From positions 1,408,501-1,472,500 of the forward strand of contig JARFIW010001189.1 in the NCBI GenBank assembly GCA_036346225.1: a DNA stretch of 64,000 nucleotides, read 5' to 3'. The DNA comes from Platerodrilus igneus. Taxonomy: Eukaryota; Arthropoda; Insecta; Coleoptera; Lycidae. Below are positions 21,561 to 33,880 of the stretch, piece by piece (positions within the stretch are counted from its first letter, which is position 1; each line of letters starts with the position of its first letter). The notes under the pieces were generated by a model. That model saw only the letters and a list, made by a program, of their open reading frames with translations, was not told the DNA's origin and searched no databases. The position numbers were made by a program, and so were the translations under genes.

Positions 21561-23221
21561 GCTGCCTGCATCGATATGTCTTCGAACGGTAAGTGGTGAG
21601 AAAATTTCCACTCCAAAAAGACTGCAGTAACGTTGGGAATTGGAGACAAACTAATTATTCATCTGGTGTTGGTAGCTGAAATTACAGAGCAAGTTATCTT
21701 GGGAATGGGTCTCATGAGAGAATATGGGTTTCATGTGAACATGAAAGAAAATGTGCTTCGGATATATGATTATGAGATTCCATTTCAAGGGACGAGTAAC
21801 CAGACGATGCAAGGTTGGAATGATTTGTGATATGAAAATACCCGAGAAGACGGAAATGATAGTAATGGGACGCCTGGATGGTATTCTCTGAGAAGGACAA
21901 GTATGCATGAATCGGGAATGGGTCAGAAGGGACAACTGATTGGAAAAACACTCAAAATACCAATAAAGGTGTTAAACATTAATCCGCATACGGTGATCCT
22001 GACGAAAAACATGATTGTGGGAAATTGCATTCCAGTATGCCATATTAAACGTTGTGTGGACAACACAAAAGATAAACCAGTCAACGCTTGCTCACAGAAA
22101 TTGCTGAATATATTGACACCTTTGTGTCAAGGATTAAACGGCGATTAACTGGGTAAGGTAAAACAACTGGCCGCACGATATCGAGGTGTGTTTGCACTGG
22201 ACGATAGTGAGAAGGGAAGAACGAATGTGGTGCAACACAAAATAAATACTGGAAATGCGCAACCAATATGACAACATCCCAGGCGGCTTCCTCTGGCAGA
22301 ACGTAAGGAAGCCGAGCAAATTATCGCAGACATGAAGAAACGGGGAATGATTGAGCTTTCGAATAGTCCATGGGCATCCCCTGTAGCGCTTGTTAAGAAA
22401 AAAGATGGGTCAACAAGGTTTTTTGTAGACTACCGACGACCAAACAAAGAAAGACAGCTATCCTTTTTCTAAAATTGATGACACCTTAGATACGCTATCC
22501 GAATCTAAATGATTTTCGATCTTGAACTTGAAAAGCGGATACTGGCAGGTAGGCTTGAAGCCAAAAGATAAAGAGACAACTGCGTTTACAATTAGAACTA
22601 GGTTATAGCAGTTCTAGGTCATGCCTTTTGGATTATGCAATGCCCTGCTAGTTTTGAACGTTTGATGGAATCGATACTGCGCGGACTGTCCTGGGAAACA
22701 TGTCTGGTGTACCTAGACAATATGATAGAGTTAGACGGGTCTTTTGAAAAGGCGGCTCCGTGGCGTAGTGGTATGTGTGTGACTACTACGCCCAAGGTTC
22801 TGGGTTCGAATCCCGACACGGTCCGCTTGTAAAATATTAGGCAAGCATTTTTCACAAAAATACTTCCTCGTTCGGATGAGAGATAAAATGGAGGTCTTGT
22901 GTGTGAGTGTTGTCACGCATGTTAAAGATTCCTACATTGCTTGGAACAGCAAGGGTTTGGCAAAATTCCAAATTTTCCAGGTAAAAAAAACTCGCTTTCT
23001 GGCCAATGTAGTACCTTCGGGTGGAACATTGGAAAATCACATGTAAGGGTCTTTTGAAAAACATCTTAAGAACCTAGAGGGGATATTTCAAAGATTACGC
23101 TGGGAAAATCTTACCTTGAGCCCTAAGAAATATCACCTATTTGGAAAAGAGGTGAAATACCTAGAACATGTCGTTTCGGAGACCGAAATAAGAGCGGACC
23201 CTGATAAGAGATCTAGTAGGT
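21560..23221 (+). pseudogene. Gypsy protease-RT remnant, plus strand
   Basis: Starts with the end of the aspartic protease (QVILGMGLMREYGFHVNM), then a linker, then RT. The RT shows [45 protein letters not shown], then LKSGYWQVGLKPKDKETTA, the degraded VMPFGL block and CLVYLDNMI, where the usual YLDD has become YLDN. After the SINE, the frame resumes as LEGIFQRLRWENLTLSPKKY and stops resembling gypsy at about 23220. Frameshifts and stops are numerous. This is the pol of a 412/297-like gypsy element in general appearance; no LTRs were found. Confidence 0.83.
22751..23046 (+). mobile_element. tRNA-derived SINE with 14-bp target duplication
   Basis: The head resembles a tRNA gene, with an A-box-like TGGCGTAGTGG at 22761-22771 and a B box GGTTCGAATCC at 22803-22813. 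The body has a GTGT-rich spacer, a TGTTAAAGATTCCTAC segment and CTTCGGGTGGAACATTGG near the end. The insertion is flanked by GGGTCTTTTGAAAA at 22737-22750 and 23047-23060, a perfect 14-bp duplication. It interrupts the gypsy RT just after the YLDN block. Three further copies lie in this window. Transcription would be by RNA polymerase III from the A and B boxes. Confidence 0.93.
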
Positions 23222-23369
23222 ATATCGATAGATACGAAACACGCAAAAAATGTTTGATGCATGTTGGCACGGAGGGCGGGACAAGGTATCCACTAAGATA
23301 TTTCTTTTGCCTGGACAGTATTGAATTCAAAGATTATAACCTTGAATAATCATCGCCTATCTCGCTAAT

Positions 23370-24680
23370 CTACTAGTACACGTTTTCAGACTTAGCAACC
23401 AAAATAAGGGGCAATGGTCGGTAATAACTACTACGAAAGCGTGATCGATGTAGTCTCTACATTTTGGAGAGTCCATACGATAGCTAAAGCTTCATGTTTG
23501 GTACAAGACTAATTCTTTTTTGCGGGGGTTAGCAATCGACTCGCAAATTTAATTAGGCGTTCGTCAGGACCTTTGTCTTGCAATAAAATAGCACCAAGTG
23601 CATGAGCCGAAGCATCTGTTCGAAGCATATACAGCTTAGTATCGTCATTCTGTGTAAGAATTGGGGCACTGGTTAAAGCAATCTTTAATTGGTCAAATGC
23701 CAATTGTTATTCAGTTTTCCAATAAAACAGAGAATTCTTTGTTTTTAGTTCGCTCAGTGGCTTAGAAATATCAGCAAAATCTTCTTACCAGGAGCAAATT
23801 TGTAGAAAACTTAAAAATTGTTTAACATTATTGGAGGTAATCGGGGGTAATTAAATGGCTTAAATATCTTACTTGTGAACAGGTAAAATTACACGTGTCA
23901 CGATTTAGCCGAAGGTTGAACTAGGTCAGTCGATTAAAAACCATTCATAAATGTTCTATATGATCTTCAAACGTTTCGGATAATATAATTAAATCGTTTA
24001 AATAGGCTAGGATTAATATTTCACCTAGACCGGAACGAAATTTATGAATTAATTGCGAAACGTTGCAGGTGTCTTGCGTAATCCGAAACTTATCACTTTG
24101 TAGCGAAAAGTGCAGAAAGAGGTAACAAACGCAGTTTCATTTCGACCACAGTTCCTAACATTAATTTGGTGGTAACCACTACAAAGATCAAATGTACTCA
24201 TAAAAAGAAACGTTTAGTGGAATGCAGTAAGTCATCCATATGTGGGAATGGGTATAAATCCGGAACAGTTATTGCATTAAGTTTGCATTAATCAGTACAA
24301 ACGCGGATATCGTCATTTTTTTTAGGAAGTAACACAACTGGCGCGGCCCACGGTGATTCGCATTCTTTAATTTTCGGATAACATACGGTCAATTTCTTGA
24401 CGTAAAAATTCTCGCTTAACTAGAATAAACCGGTATGGGAAGTGAAAATAGGAGCATGATTTACCGTATCAATACAATGTTCAGCAAATGGGGTAGTGTC
24501 TCCCCCTGGACTAAAATACTTTCATTTTTTTGAAGTAATACGTTCAATTGGGCACGATTGTCAAGCGATAATAAACTACCTTCTTCCGAACGTAAACAAT
24601 TTATAACTTTCGGTGCAGCAATAGTTTGAATTTTTAGTAAAGAGACTTCTGTTAATAGATCAAATTTAATTTGATCCTCT
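23370..24680 (-). pseudogene. Gypsy RT and RNase H remnant, minus strand
   Basis: The minus strand shows RNase H start at 23703-23509 (FDQLKIALTSAPILTQ, then LRTDASAHALGAILLQ, GPDERLIKFASRLLTP). Upstream, 24400-23750, is RT in broken frames: NDDIRVCTD-like, PLINLAT-like and LAYLNDLIILSETFEDH-like stretches can be followed. It continues upstream into the protease and gag remnants at 24680-25900, so the whole is one gypsy copy. It faces the plus-strand gypsy remnant head to head across about 150 bases. Confidence 0.78.
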
Positions 24681-25235
24681 ACAGTAAAATATTATTTGCT
24701 TGCAAATCGATCGATAGCAATTTTTGAATCTTCGATAAAATCAATACCCAAAAAAGTGTTGCTAACTTGGGCATCCGGGAAGAATAACAAATTGGTAAGT
24801 ATGAAATAGTAACTGTTGCACAAAAGACTTCTTGTTTAAACAAATTTCCTATTGCGAGTTTAGTGTTAATATTACATCGTGTAAAGCTTTGATTTTTTGA
24901 TTTAAGTAACTGAAATTTTTCACTATCAACACTTTGCTTAGCTGCAGTATCAAGAAATGCAGTCTTCTGGAAGCAACGTATTCCAATGTATAAAATCGGT
25001 CTTGGTCTAGGACGCACATTATTTAAATTGGTTGTGAGAAAATCACAAAAATCCACCATTGACGTTGTAACAACTTTGCAATCTGGACAGTTAGACCACA
25101 TCCAAAACACGAATTTGTGGTTAGAACGACTGCCTCAACTGTAGAATCAGTGGCTGAAGTTTGATTTTTGTTGAGCAACTTACATCGGACCAAATTTTTT
25201 ACAATAAATACATCGCTTGCGACTAGAACTTGCAC
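24679..25235 (-). pseudogene. Gypsy zinc knuckle and protease remnant
   Basis: The minus strand contains a nucleocapsid-like SCFGCGL and SNCPDCK pair, then ILYIGIRCFQKTAFLDTAAK, in which TAFLDTAA is the aspartic-protease active-site block (Asp-Thr-Ala in place of the common Asp-Thr-Gly). About 143 codons are open at 24679-25110. One frame change separates the zinc knuckle from the protease. In the family this cuts the Gag-Pol polyprotein. Confidence 0.78.
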
Positions 25236-25309
25236 TTATGAAAATAACTGTTTTACTATTTTTAGAAGGTAAACAGTTCTTTTCCAGTAAAGTTTCTTCA
25301 ACTGCGCGA

Positions 25310-25900
25310 AATGCACTTTAAAATATCCGAAAAAGCCTTTACCGATTCGCGAGCAACTTTTTCGCGGATACGCAGATATAAAAATTCGTACATCATGTTA
25401 ATTTGCACAGTTTCTGTTAAAGTATTTTCTGGAAAATTAGCCAAAACAACGCTTTTTACAAATAAAAATGTCTATGTGAGTTTTTTCGTCTTGATCGCTC
25501 TCAAACAATTCACGGTAAACATGATACCCTGACTTTTTAGGCCCATAAGTTTTACTTAGCAGTTTGATAGCATCATTCCAAGTTTTTACAGTATTTTTAA
25601 CACCTAACCACCAGGTAGCGGCAAAACCATCAAATAACATCGGTAGTCTCTTAAGCGCTATGTCATAGCTAATATTAGAGTATTCTTTGTAAATTTATAT
25701 ACAATCGACAAAAGCATTAACGTTGCGTCAAAACGCGCTTTGCACTGAGAAAAATTACCAGTAGCACCCACCACCCTGATATTTGTGATGTTACAGAAAT
25801 CTTTAATCTATTGTATTAATTTTTGTAATTGTTCGTTTGTCATACAAACTACCATTTTAGAGGGTTTAATACGTAATTGCTAATGATGATCGGTGGTCAT
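25310..25900 (-). pseudogene. Gypsy gag (capsid) remnant
   Basis: The open segment 25640-25437 reads LFDGFAATWWLGVKNTVKTW, then LLSKTYGPKKSGYHVYRELF and QDEKTHIDIFICKK, the conserved capsid core of an arthropod gypsy group. Flanking capsid sequence continues in broken frames to about 25310 and 25900. It belongs with the protease and RT immediately downstream on the same strand. Confidence 0.82.
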
Positions 25901-26495
25901 GCAAGCAATAATATTGTACTTACTTAGAAGCAGGTGTAGTCAAACCTGTATATTGAGGTGGTTTCAGACTCGAAGACAATGGGTAGAGAGAGAGGGTCAG
26001 TTGGAGTATGGACAGGTGCGAGGGTAGATGCTAAGAGGCTCCGTCCGAGCATCGTTAGTTAATAGAGTAGCATATTAATTGTTATTATGGCAAATTGTGC
26101 AAATGACAACACGATCCTGTATGGTAGGTAATCTGTTTTCTTATACGCGTTGATATTTTAGTTTCGAAGCTTGTTTTTGTACACGTTATGTGGTTTATAG
26201 CATTAAATTTGCAATCGAATTCTGTTTTTATTTACATGTGCCACTGATAAAGAGCCCACCTGAGATTTCAATTACAGCAATAACAGTTTCAACCTCTTCA
26301 ACATAAATTTTAATCCACTATAGACTCAGCAAATCCTTGCAAAACTCTTGTAAAAACCAAATGCAGTTGATGGTTGATTCTGTTACGAATATAACACCAT
26401 AAAAATAGCTGAGAAATATGTTGGTTGCTGCAGTAACCACGCACGTACTCACTAATTTTACACACACATATTACTTTTTCCACTCGTAAACTCAC
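25901..26495. other. No recognisable gene
   Basis: No sustained reading frame or element end identified. Confidence 0.45.
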
Positions 26496-27172
26496 AGGTA
26501 GTGGTTGTGAAATATCTGAAACCAATGTTGACTGTGAAAAAAGATATATGGGAAAAAATATTAAATCAATAAATGTTCAACTGCTGAGCGAACTTAACAG
26601 CCACTGGCTGCTTACCCCCCTTCACAATCACTGAATGTCGGAGAAATAAGGTATTTAATTGTAAAACAATAAAAGGGGACCGAACTGCATCTAACAAAAA
26701 AGAACAGAAAAATGATCAAAGACAACAAACATAGAAACAAGAAGGAAATTGTTAAAAGCATATATGGGGAGCACAGCACAGTATGTCTATGATATACGGG
26801 CAGTAGGAAAAGCAGACAGAAAACCGGTAGCAGCCTTTTGGAATGTTGTGCTTCAGATGTTTAATGATAATAGCATGAGCAGACAAAGTTAATAACATAT
26901 AGGTTATAGAAATAGTAGGGTAATAAAGATATCTGTGTAAAAAAACAGGAGAAATAGAAGGGCAAAATAGGTTCTAAGGCATTTCTGGGAATAGTATGGG
27001 ATATATTACAAGCAGAGATAAGAAAAAGGAGATAGATGTAGACCTAGATCAGATAGTGATAGATGCAGTCTGTGCAAATGTCAGGGAAATGTGTAGGTTA
27101 GTTCAGAATAGGAAACAATGAGGGTACGCGTCTAACCAGTTCCAGGACTGAAGACATAATGATGATGATTTC
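26496..27172 (+). mobile_element. LINE 3' module fragment
   Basis: Starts in the second inter-module segment (TGGTTGTGAAATATCTG), includes the hairpin CAGCCACTGGCTGC near 26602 and the diverged RT tail (KDNKHRNKKEIVKSIY-like), and ends ACCAGTTCCAGGACTGAAGA followed by TGATGATGAT at 27160-27172. It is the last part of the composite 3' region of copies A-C, without the main RT. Confidence 0.78.
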
Positions 27173-28470
27173 CTAAAAGACATGCAGAAATTAGTGTTAT
27201 TCCGCTTTGTTCGTCTAAATTAGTATGTAGACCAAAATTTTCCATGCATGTTGTCACACACACGATTTTTACAACTTCAAAATGTGATATTGCACTTTAT
27301 ATACATTATGCTAGCTCAGAAAACCCCAAGACAAGGTTTAGAGGTGTAATTTGAATATCCAATGCAGATTCTCTATAAAGTTACAACTGTGCATAATCAC
27401 CATACACAAAAACTATAGTTGCCGTTTGTAAACCAATATTCTATGCCAACTATGAAAGGAACTTGTTAGAATGGAATAAAATATAATAATTATCTGGAAT
27501 TGTCCTTGCTCCCATTTATTTAAGATGAAAGTGTCGTCCTAATAATTGTGTATTCTATTTCAGTTTTCTATTGGGAGCACGTTTCACACTAGGTTAGGGC
27601 ACACGAAGAGAAATGACGCGTATCCTTTACTGTCATTTTGTTTTCTCGTAAAGAGTTAAAGTTTAAGTTTGATGTATAAAGTTTGTATGAGAGGTATTTC
27701 AGCAGAAAGTTACACAATTTGTCTTTATACAACATTTTATAATTTGTAAATTACAGTATAATCTAAGGAATACAAATTTATTTCAATTAGGATAATTAAA
27801 GATGAACGTGTACTAATCAGCGCAAGTCTCTCTTGTGAATAAACTTCTAAATTTGAAATATATTAATATTGTAACGAAGCTTCTATTGCAACAACAATTT
27901 TTTATTAGCTGATCACGCAAGCATTTTTACTGTACTAATGACAGTTTTTTAAGCTAGTCACTAACAGTACTAACTTTCTTAAAGCGAAGTTACACTATCT
28001 TTTTAATTAGCGACGATGTACTTATAATTATCAATCGATGCACTATTAATTTATTTAAGATTAATTCTTAATTGTTAATTTATGTCCACCACTAGCTCCA
28101 AATACTTATATCACATAAATGTATTTATTTTAACACTTAATCTAATTTATTTCATATGACTACTTAAACGGCACTCGGATCAAAACTTGAAATTCAACTG
28201 ATTAATCCCTGAAATGCGAGTCCGCATATACTTAATTCAATTATTCCAAACTGTATATACAAAGCCTTTCCATTTATTCAAATTAGCTTCTAGAAGGTTC
28301 TTTTTGTCACTTTATAGTGTGTTTGAGTGCACTCCTTGTAAACTACCAAGCAACTTGTTGCGTAAAGATGCCGCGTCTGCCGAATACATAGTTTTGGTCA
28401 AATGTACAATACCAAGATAAAATTTTTTAATATCATATAATATCATTACGAAATGGAGCAAACCAAGATA
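27173..28470. other. No recognisable gene
   Basis: AT-rich; no element or RNA motif recognised. Confidence 0.5.
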
Positions 28471-28471
28471 T

Positions 28472-31312
28472 TGTCATTATCATTAGGTCTTCAGTCCTGA
28501 AACTGGTTAGACGTGTACCATCATTGTTTCCTCTTCTGAACTAACCTACATATTTTCTTAAAATTTGCAAGGTCTGCATCTACTTATCACTATCTGCGTG
28601 CGATAGTCTGATTCAGGTCTACTTCTGCCTCTTTTTTCCTATCTCTGCTTGTAATATATCCCGCACTATTCCTCAAAAATGCATATCCTGCCCTTCAATT
28701 GCTCCAATTTTTTTTTGTTTTCCACAGATTTCTTTATTGCTCTACTATTTCTATAACCTATTTGTTATTAATCTTGTCTGTCCATGCAATCATCCTTATA
28801 GATCTGAAGCACAATATTCCAGAAAGCTTCTATCTCTTTCTGTCTGCTTTTCCTACTGCCTCTATTTCATGGACGTACTGTGCTGTGCTCCATACACATG
28901 CTTTCAACAATTTTCTATCTGTTTCTATGATTGTTGTCTTTGAACATATCCGCTGTTCTTTCTTGTTAGATGCAGTTCGATCACCTTCTATAGTTTTACA
29001 GTTATTTCACCAATATTCAGTGGTATGTATGGTTGGACGCGAGTTATGTATCACCAATCTACATATGTATAATAAAATGGAATTTAATAGGAATTATTAG
29101 AAATTGTTAAAGAAAACTTAAGTATATGCAACAATGTAAATTCAAGAATAAATCAGAAAGGCTATTGAAAGTTGGGATGCAATACATTGTATTCCAGCCA
29201 ATAAGTGATACTGCGGCTGCAGATCACACTTAAGAAACCGCGATTACTTAGAAACTAAGATTGTTACAATGTATAATAAATAGAATTAAGAAATAAGCAG
29301 ATATAAGCTCTGCAGGTTCCCACAGACATGTAAACGGCAGGGACAACACAAATACCCCGAAAGCCCCAAGACTATCAGTCAGTCTTAAGTATTTCAGCTT
29401 TAACACTGCCGTTTGCTTAGGCTACTCGCCCTAATATTAATTCAGTCATTAATTATTTTTCGAATTAGTTTAATTTATACAAATTTGTCGAAATTCCACA
29501 TTAATATCTGTTTCATAAATAAATTTTGTTACGAAGTTTTGAAGAAGTTTTTAAAAAGACCGCTCCCAAGGCCCGAAACGTAACTCGCGTAACTCCACTT
29601 ATTTATGTTCTGAGCTAGCCTACACAATTGCTAAAATTCCCGCAACAGCCTATAGACAGCTCGGTTCCCCTTTTATTTTCTAATTATATGCCCTATTTCA
29701 CCGAGATTCGGTGGCATGTGAAAGAGGTTAAGCATAAGCAGCCTGTGGATCCTCCAACACTTAGACATTTGCGGAATTAATAGTGTTCCAGTAAATACAT
29801 GCGTACAATTAACATTAGTTGAGAATATTGCAAGACCAATACTCGTAGTTGTTTATAATAATCATCATGTTTAAGTACATTTATTTTTTTGTCATTAGTT
29901 TTTTCATCTTGAGACTGGTTGGATGCGTACCTCGATTTTAGCCTACACATTTCTCTAAAATTCCCGCATCCCACATCTTTCATTATCTGTGTGCAATATT
30001 CTAACCTAGGTGTACCTCTACTTCTCCTTTTTCCTATCTCTGCTTCTAAGATATTCCGCACTATTCTCGTATGTCTTAGTATGTGACCTCTCATCCTACC
30101 TCTCCTATTTTTTACTGTTTTACACATATTTCTTTCTTCCCCTATCATTTTTAGTACATCTTCGTTCTTAACTTTGTCTGTCCATGATATTTTCATCATA
30201 TGCCGTTAGCACCATATTTCAATGGTTTCAACTTTTTTCTTGTCCGCTTCTCCTACTGTTCAGGCTACAGGCTACAGTGCTGTGCTCGACACATATGTCT
30301 TAAACAACTTTTTTTTTGTTTCTATGTTTGTTGTCTTTGAACACAGCAGTTGCTTTTTTTTGTTAAATGTTGCATGACCTTGTGCTAATCTTTGTTTTAT
30401 AACTTTCGTGTTTTTCCCATCTTGCGTTATTTGGCTTCCTAGGTAGCAGAAATCCCTATAACCTCTTGTAAGTTCTAGCTACCTATTTGCATTCTTTTTT
30501 TTGGTTTATTTTCCCCTTCTTTGCATACTAGTACCTTAGTTCTATTTTTGTTAATTTCCATACCGTATTTCTCTGTTAGAAATGTTTCCATTTCATTAAG
30601 AGCGTTTCTAACTCTTCCTTTCAAGATGGTAATACCGCTATATCATCTGCAAATCTAAGCATACCAAACTTTTGTCCCCGCAAATTCTTAATGTCTTCCT
30701 GCATTTGACAGTATTCATTGTCATTAATGAGGATAAGGCACATCTTTGTCTCAGCCCTTTCTTTGTATAAGCTATGTACTATCCGTCTATCCCTAAAACT
30801 CGTTCCAATCTTTTTGAGTATTTCGAACATGTTTTTTCCATTTTACATTATCGAATGCTTTTTCCAAATCTACAAACCCTATATACACGCTTTCCCCATT
30901 TCATATTGTTTTCACCATTATCACACTCCGAGCTAAAATAGCCTCCCTTGTTCTCCTGTTTCGCCTAAACCCAAATTGATCTTCTCCTAGTTTTTCTTCA
31001 GTTAATATTTTTGACACGTATGCTATCCGACTTATTATTGGAAAATTTTTACATCCATCCGCGCTTCTCTTTTTTGGTATCTTACTATGATGTTACGTTT
31101 GAAATCTTTAGATATCTTGCCTGTCTCATTCGTATAAATAAAAGTAGGAAGAGACGTTCTGTTACTGCTTGTCCAGTGACTTTTAGAATTTCTGCTTGCA
31201 CCTTATCTGTACCCGGCGTCGTACCATTTTTCAGACCCTTTAATGCTAATTCAAACTCATCTCGCAGTATAGGATATTCCAAGTCATCATTTTCAATGTC
31301 TAGATCTAGATC
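28472..31312 (-). mobile_element. LINE fragment, minus strand, interrupted by a solo LTR
   Basis: Minus-strand order: RT part from about 31312 (YPILRDEFELALKGLKNGTT and KVQAEILKVTGQAVTERLF), RT core in broken frames with the LRFADDIAVLPS block at 30660-30621, the C-terminal domain (KISWTDKVKNEDVLKMIGEE, 30199-29777), the hairpin module near 29740, the short second C-terminal piece near 29640, then the solo LTR, and the diverged tail 29037-28472 ending in TGATGA-type repeats. Compared with copy A, about 190 bases including one hairpin module are missing beside the LTR. No active frame remains. Confidence 0.82.
29042..29585 (+). mobile_element. Solo LTR, errantivirus-like family, CGCG duplication
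   Basis: The 544-bp LTR begins AGTTATGTATCACC and ends GAAACGTAACT. It is flanked by CGCG at 29038-29041 and 29586-29589, a 4-bp duplication of the alternating pyrimidine-purine kind favoured by errantiviruses. It matches the provirus LTRs at 50109-50595 and 58229-59448 (shared GTGATACTGC.G.TGCAG, GAAATAAGCAGA and GGGACAACA.AAATAC). No internal region is present, so it arose by LTR recombination. Confidence 0.9.
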
Positions 31313-31324
31313 ACATAAACAATT

Positions 31325-32420
31325 AACATAAAGATATTAAGTTTACTATAGAAATTGAAAAGAACGGAACTCTGCCATTCCTTGACGTTCTGGTGGAACG
31401 CCAACCCAACGGACGACTAGGTCATTCCGTATCTCGAAAACCCACACAAACACCGACAGATACCTACATGCGTCGCCACATCATCATCCGTCACAAAAAT
31501 CATCAGTAATCAACTCTCTAGTCCGCCGTGCAATTAAGATTTCACAATCAGAACACTTATGTAATGAACTGACCCATCTTAAAACAAGTCTTATAAAAAA
31601 CGGCTATCGCAACTCAGATATCGGCAGAGTAATAAACTGGCATCCTTATTCAACACGAATCCCCAAACCACGCTGTAATCCCGATACACGATCTTTAGGA
31701 AACCTTCCATATATACATAGAGTAACAGACCGAATTGGGAAAATTCTACGTAAACACAACATCAATACAATCTATAAACCCACTAATAAAATTTCAGAAA
31801 TATTATCAACCCCAAAAGATTCTGAAAATAGTCTTAAAGCCCCAGGCGTATATAGTATACTTTACAGCTGCGGTTTAGTATACATATGAGAAATAGGACA
31901 GTCAAGTCAGACTAGACTAAACGAGCATAATTGATTTTTAAGAACAAACCAGTACAATCGCTCAGTGGTGACCGAACACCAACATGAAACAGGCCATACC
32001 ATTAAGTTTGGCAAGATAAAACTAATTGCCAGAATTCCATTTTTCTATAATAGAAAAATTAGAGAATCCATAGAAATCAATAAAAATTCTAATAATCTAA
32101 AGAAAGACGATGGCTACTACCTTTCCCCCATTTGGAAAACAAGCCTATGTTCACAACAGCGGAACCGTGACGTTCACTGATCCGCTACGACACTCCTCTC
32201 TATTCATGATCATTCATGCATCAAGTTCTCCCCTACATAAACTACCACTTTCGCTACTTTCACCAGTTACTTCGCCACAAGACACCTTTTGGCTTTGAAT
32301 GGGCTAGTGAGTCTGCTAGTTCAGGAGTAACTTTATTCTTTACACTTTAATTTGTTTACTTAATATTATCATTCTTATCTTTATTGTTATTTTTATGCTG
32401 TTACTTATTTTATTTTCTTG
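31325..32420 (+). pseudogene. Penelope-like element, C-terminal RT edge and GIY-YIG nuclease
   Basis: The frame starts IEIEKNGTLPFLDVLVERQ, the end of a Penelope-like RT, then passes through RRAIKISQSEHLCNELTHLK-type sequence to the GIY-YIG domain (VYSILYSCGLVYI, with the next Gly codon replaced by TGA at 31887-31889, then EIGQSSQTRLNEH). It ends in a C-terminal tail open at 31965-32180. Two internal stops and small shifts inactivate it. In the family the nuclease cuts the target for insertion. The element is truncated at its 5' end beside the LINE at 31312. Confidence 0.85.
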
Positions 32421-32422
32421 TC

Positions 32423-32460
32423 CTGATGAAGCCCCATACAAAAGTGTGCGAAACGTTGAC
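32423..32460 (+). ncRNA. Hammerhead-ribozyme-like motif, degraded
   Basis: CTGATGA at 32423-32429, then CATAC-AAAA-GTGTG able to pair, then GAAAC at 32450-32454 and GTTGAC. The spacing follows the Penelope-like element, as expected of the hammerheads known in that group. The cleavage-site base after GTT would be G, which does not support cleavage, so this copy is probably dead. Confidence 0.35.
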
Positions 32461-32579
32461 CTTATATGTATCTCAAAAATAGTTAATAATAAGCGCACTT
32501 AAATGTGTGGTGGAGAGGCGAATTAGTGCGGTTGGGAAGGTGCGGCAGGTAGTGCAAGGGCATTCGAGCTCCAGAAGTA

Positions 32580-33880
32580 AGGGGTGAGTGTTTGAAGTCA
32601 CTCAAAAACCCCTATATTGAAAGGGTATTGAGATGATTGACTGCAGTATCTTCAATTTTGAATTGGATACCATAGTTGATGTCGCACTGCGTTTATTACT
32701 GGCGAAATAATCTTTGGTTGAAAGTTTTGTCTTGGAATCGACAAGTTTTGTGCTTTTTGCGTCAACCAGTAATTCATAGTGTGCGAGTAAATCCAAACCA
32801 TTCTTGACGTCGGCGATGACGTTGCCAAGTGAATTTTCACCTTAGTCTCAAATCTAAGGTTATTATGATAGTACCATACGTGATTCTGATCGTGTCATTT
32901 GCTACAAACAATTGTTAGTTAATCGGTTTGAGTAATCCACGAACATTGCTTTTTGGTTATGCACAGAAGTCTGCACCAGTGTCGATTAAAAATTCCTCAG
33001 ATGTGGTGTTATCTTTTGTGTATAATTGGCGTAAAATGGAATTCAAGGAATTATCTGTCTCTAATGCCTGCTTTCGGCGTTTCCCTGGACCGTAAAATTA
33101 CAGGGTTGTAGGTACTTGCGTGCAAGGGTTCTGAATTTGTAGTGCACCCAACATAAATCTTTGAGTTGTTGCTGCCGTTGTGGACTTTAGCTATGTTGCT
33201 GTGTTTGGAACAAAGAGCTTTGGCTGCGTTATATGTTTGCAGCACTTTGCGTTTGCTGGCGCTGACTTTCGAATACGGCTGCTTCTTTTGTAAGCTTTTG
33301 CAGGAGTGTAGAGCTTATATGTGCAATTGTATTAGTGTGACGTGTAGATTCGCTTCGTAGATGGTACCTGCTGAAAGTGCTGTGTCCTCTAGGGATGCTT
33401 ATGATTGAACAGCTAAGATCACGTACATTTGTATTGAGAATCGGCCGAACAAGATTGAATTTAATAATGTATTTGGCACGATCGTTTCACTCAGTTGCTG
33501 CAGGCCCCTCAAGAATGGTGAGGGTTTTCTGTCGCAAAACGTTTTGTACTTCAACGGTTATCTAGTTCGTTATTCTTATGATGAGCTCAGTTGCTTTGAT
33601 TTTTGTGTATTTGTCGGTCTCGGGCGATTTAATTATAATGTCTCGAACCTTTTCTTCAAATGTAACTTCAAGGTTGGATACTATGTACGCGTATTTTGTA
33701 GAAACTTACGTAATCCCGTTAATTCGAAGCTGTATTCTACTTCGAAAATTATAATCCTGGATCCGCTGGTCAGAAAGGTGGAATCGCACAGCAATCTTGC
33801 CCACTTACTTATTCATTTTAAACGGTTTAAATTATCTTTATGCTCTTATATTAACTGGTGCTACCTATGTTTCTGCTAAC
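32580..33880 (-). pseudogene. Gypsy gag-protease remnant
   Basis: Minus-strand order: a capsid stretch near 33690-33570 (VSNLEVTFEEKVRDIIIKSP, TDKYTKIKATELIIRITN), a helix-rich segment near 33320-33240, then the aspartic protease with FLIDTGADFCA near 32990-32960 and LLAHYELLVDAKSTKLVDSK at 32790-32730. LIDTGAD is the active-site block. Several stops are present. It differs from the other two gypsy copies and no pol follows it. Confidence 0.78.

Noticed and set aside
22751..22830. A tRNA gene call at the SINE head
   Set aside because: A and B boxes are present, but the sequence is the head of a ~300-bp SINE with target duplications and three other copies; it does not form a convincing tRNA of its own.
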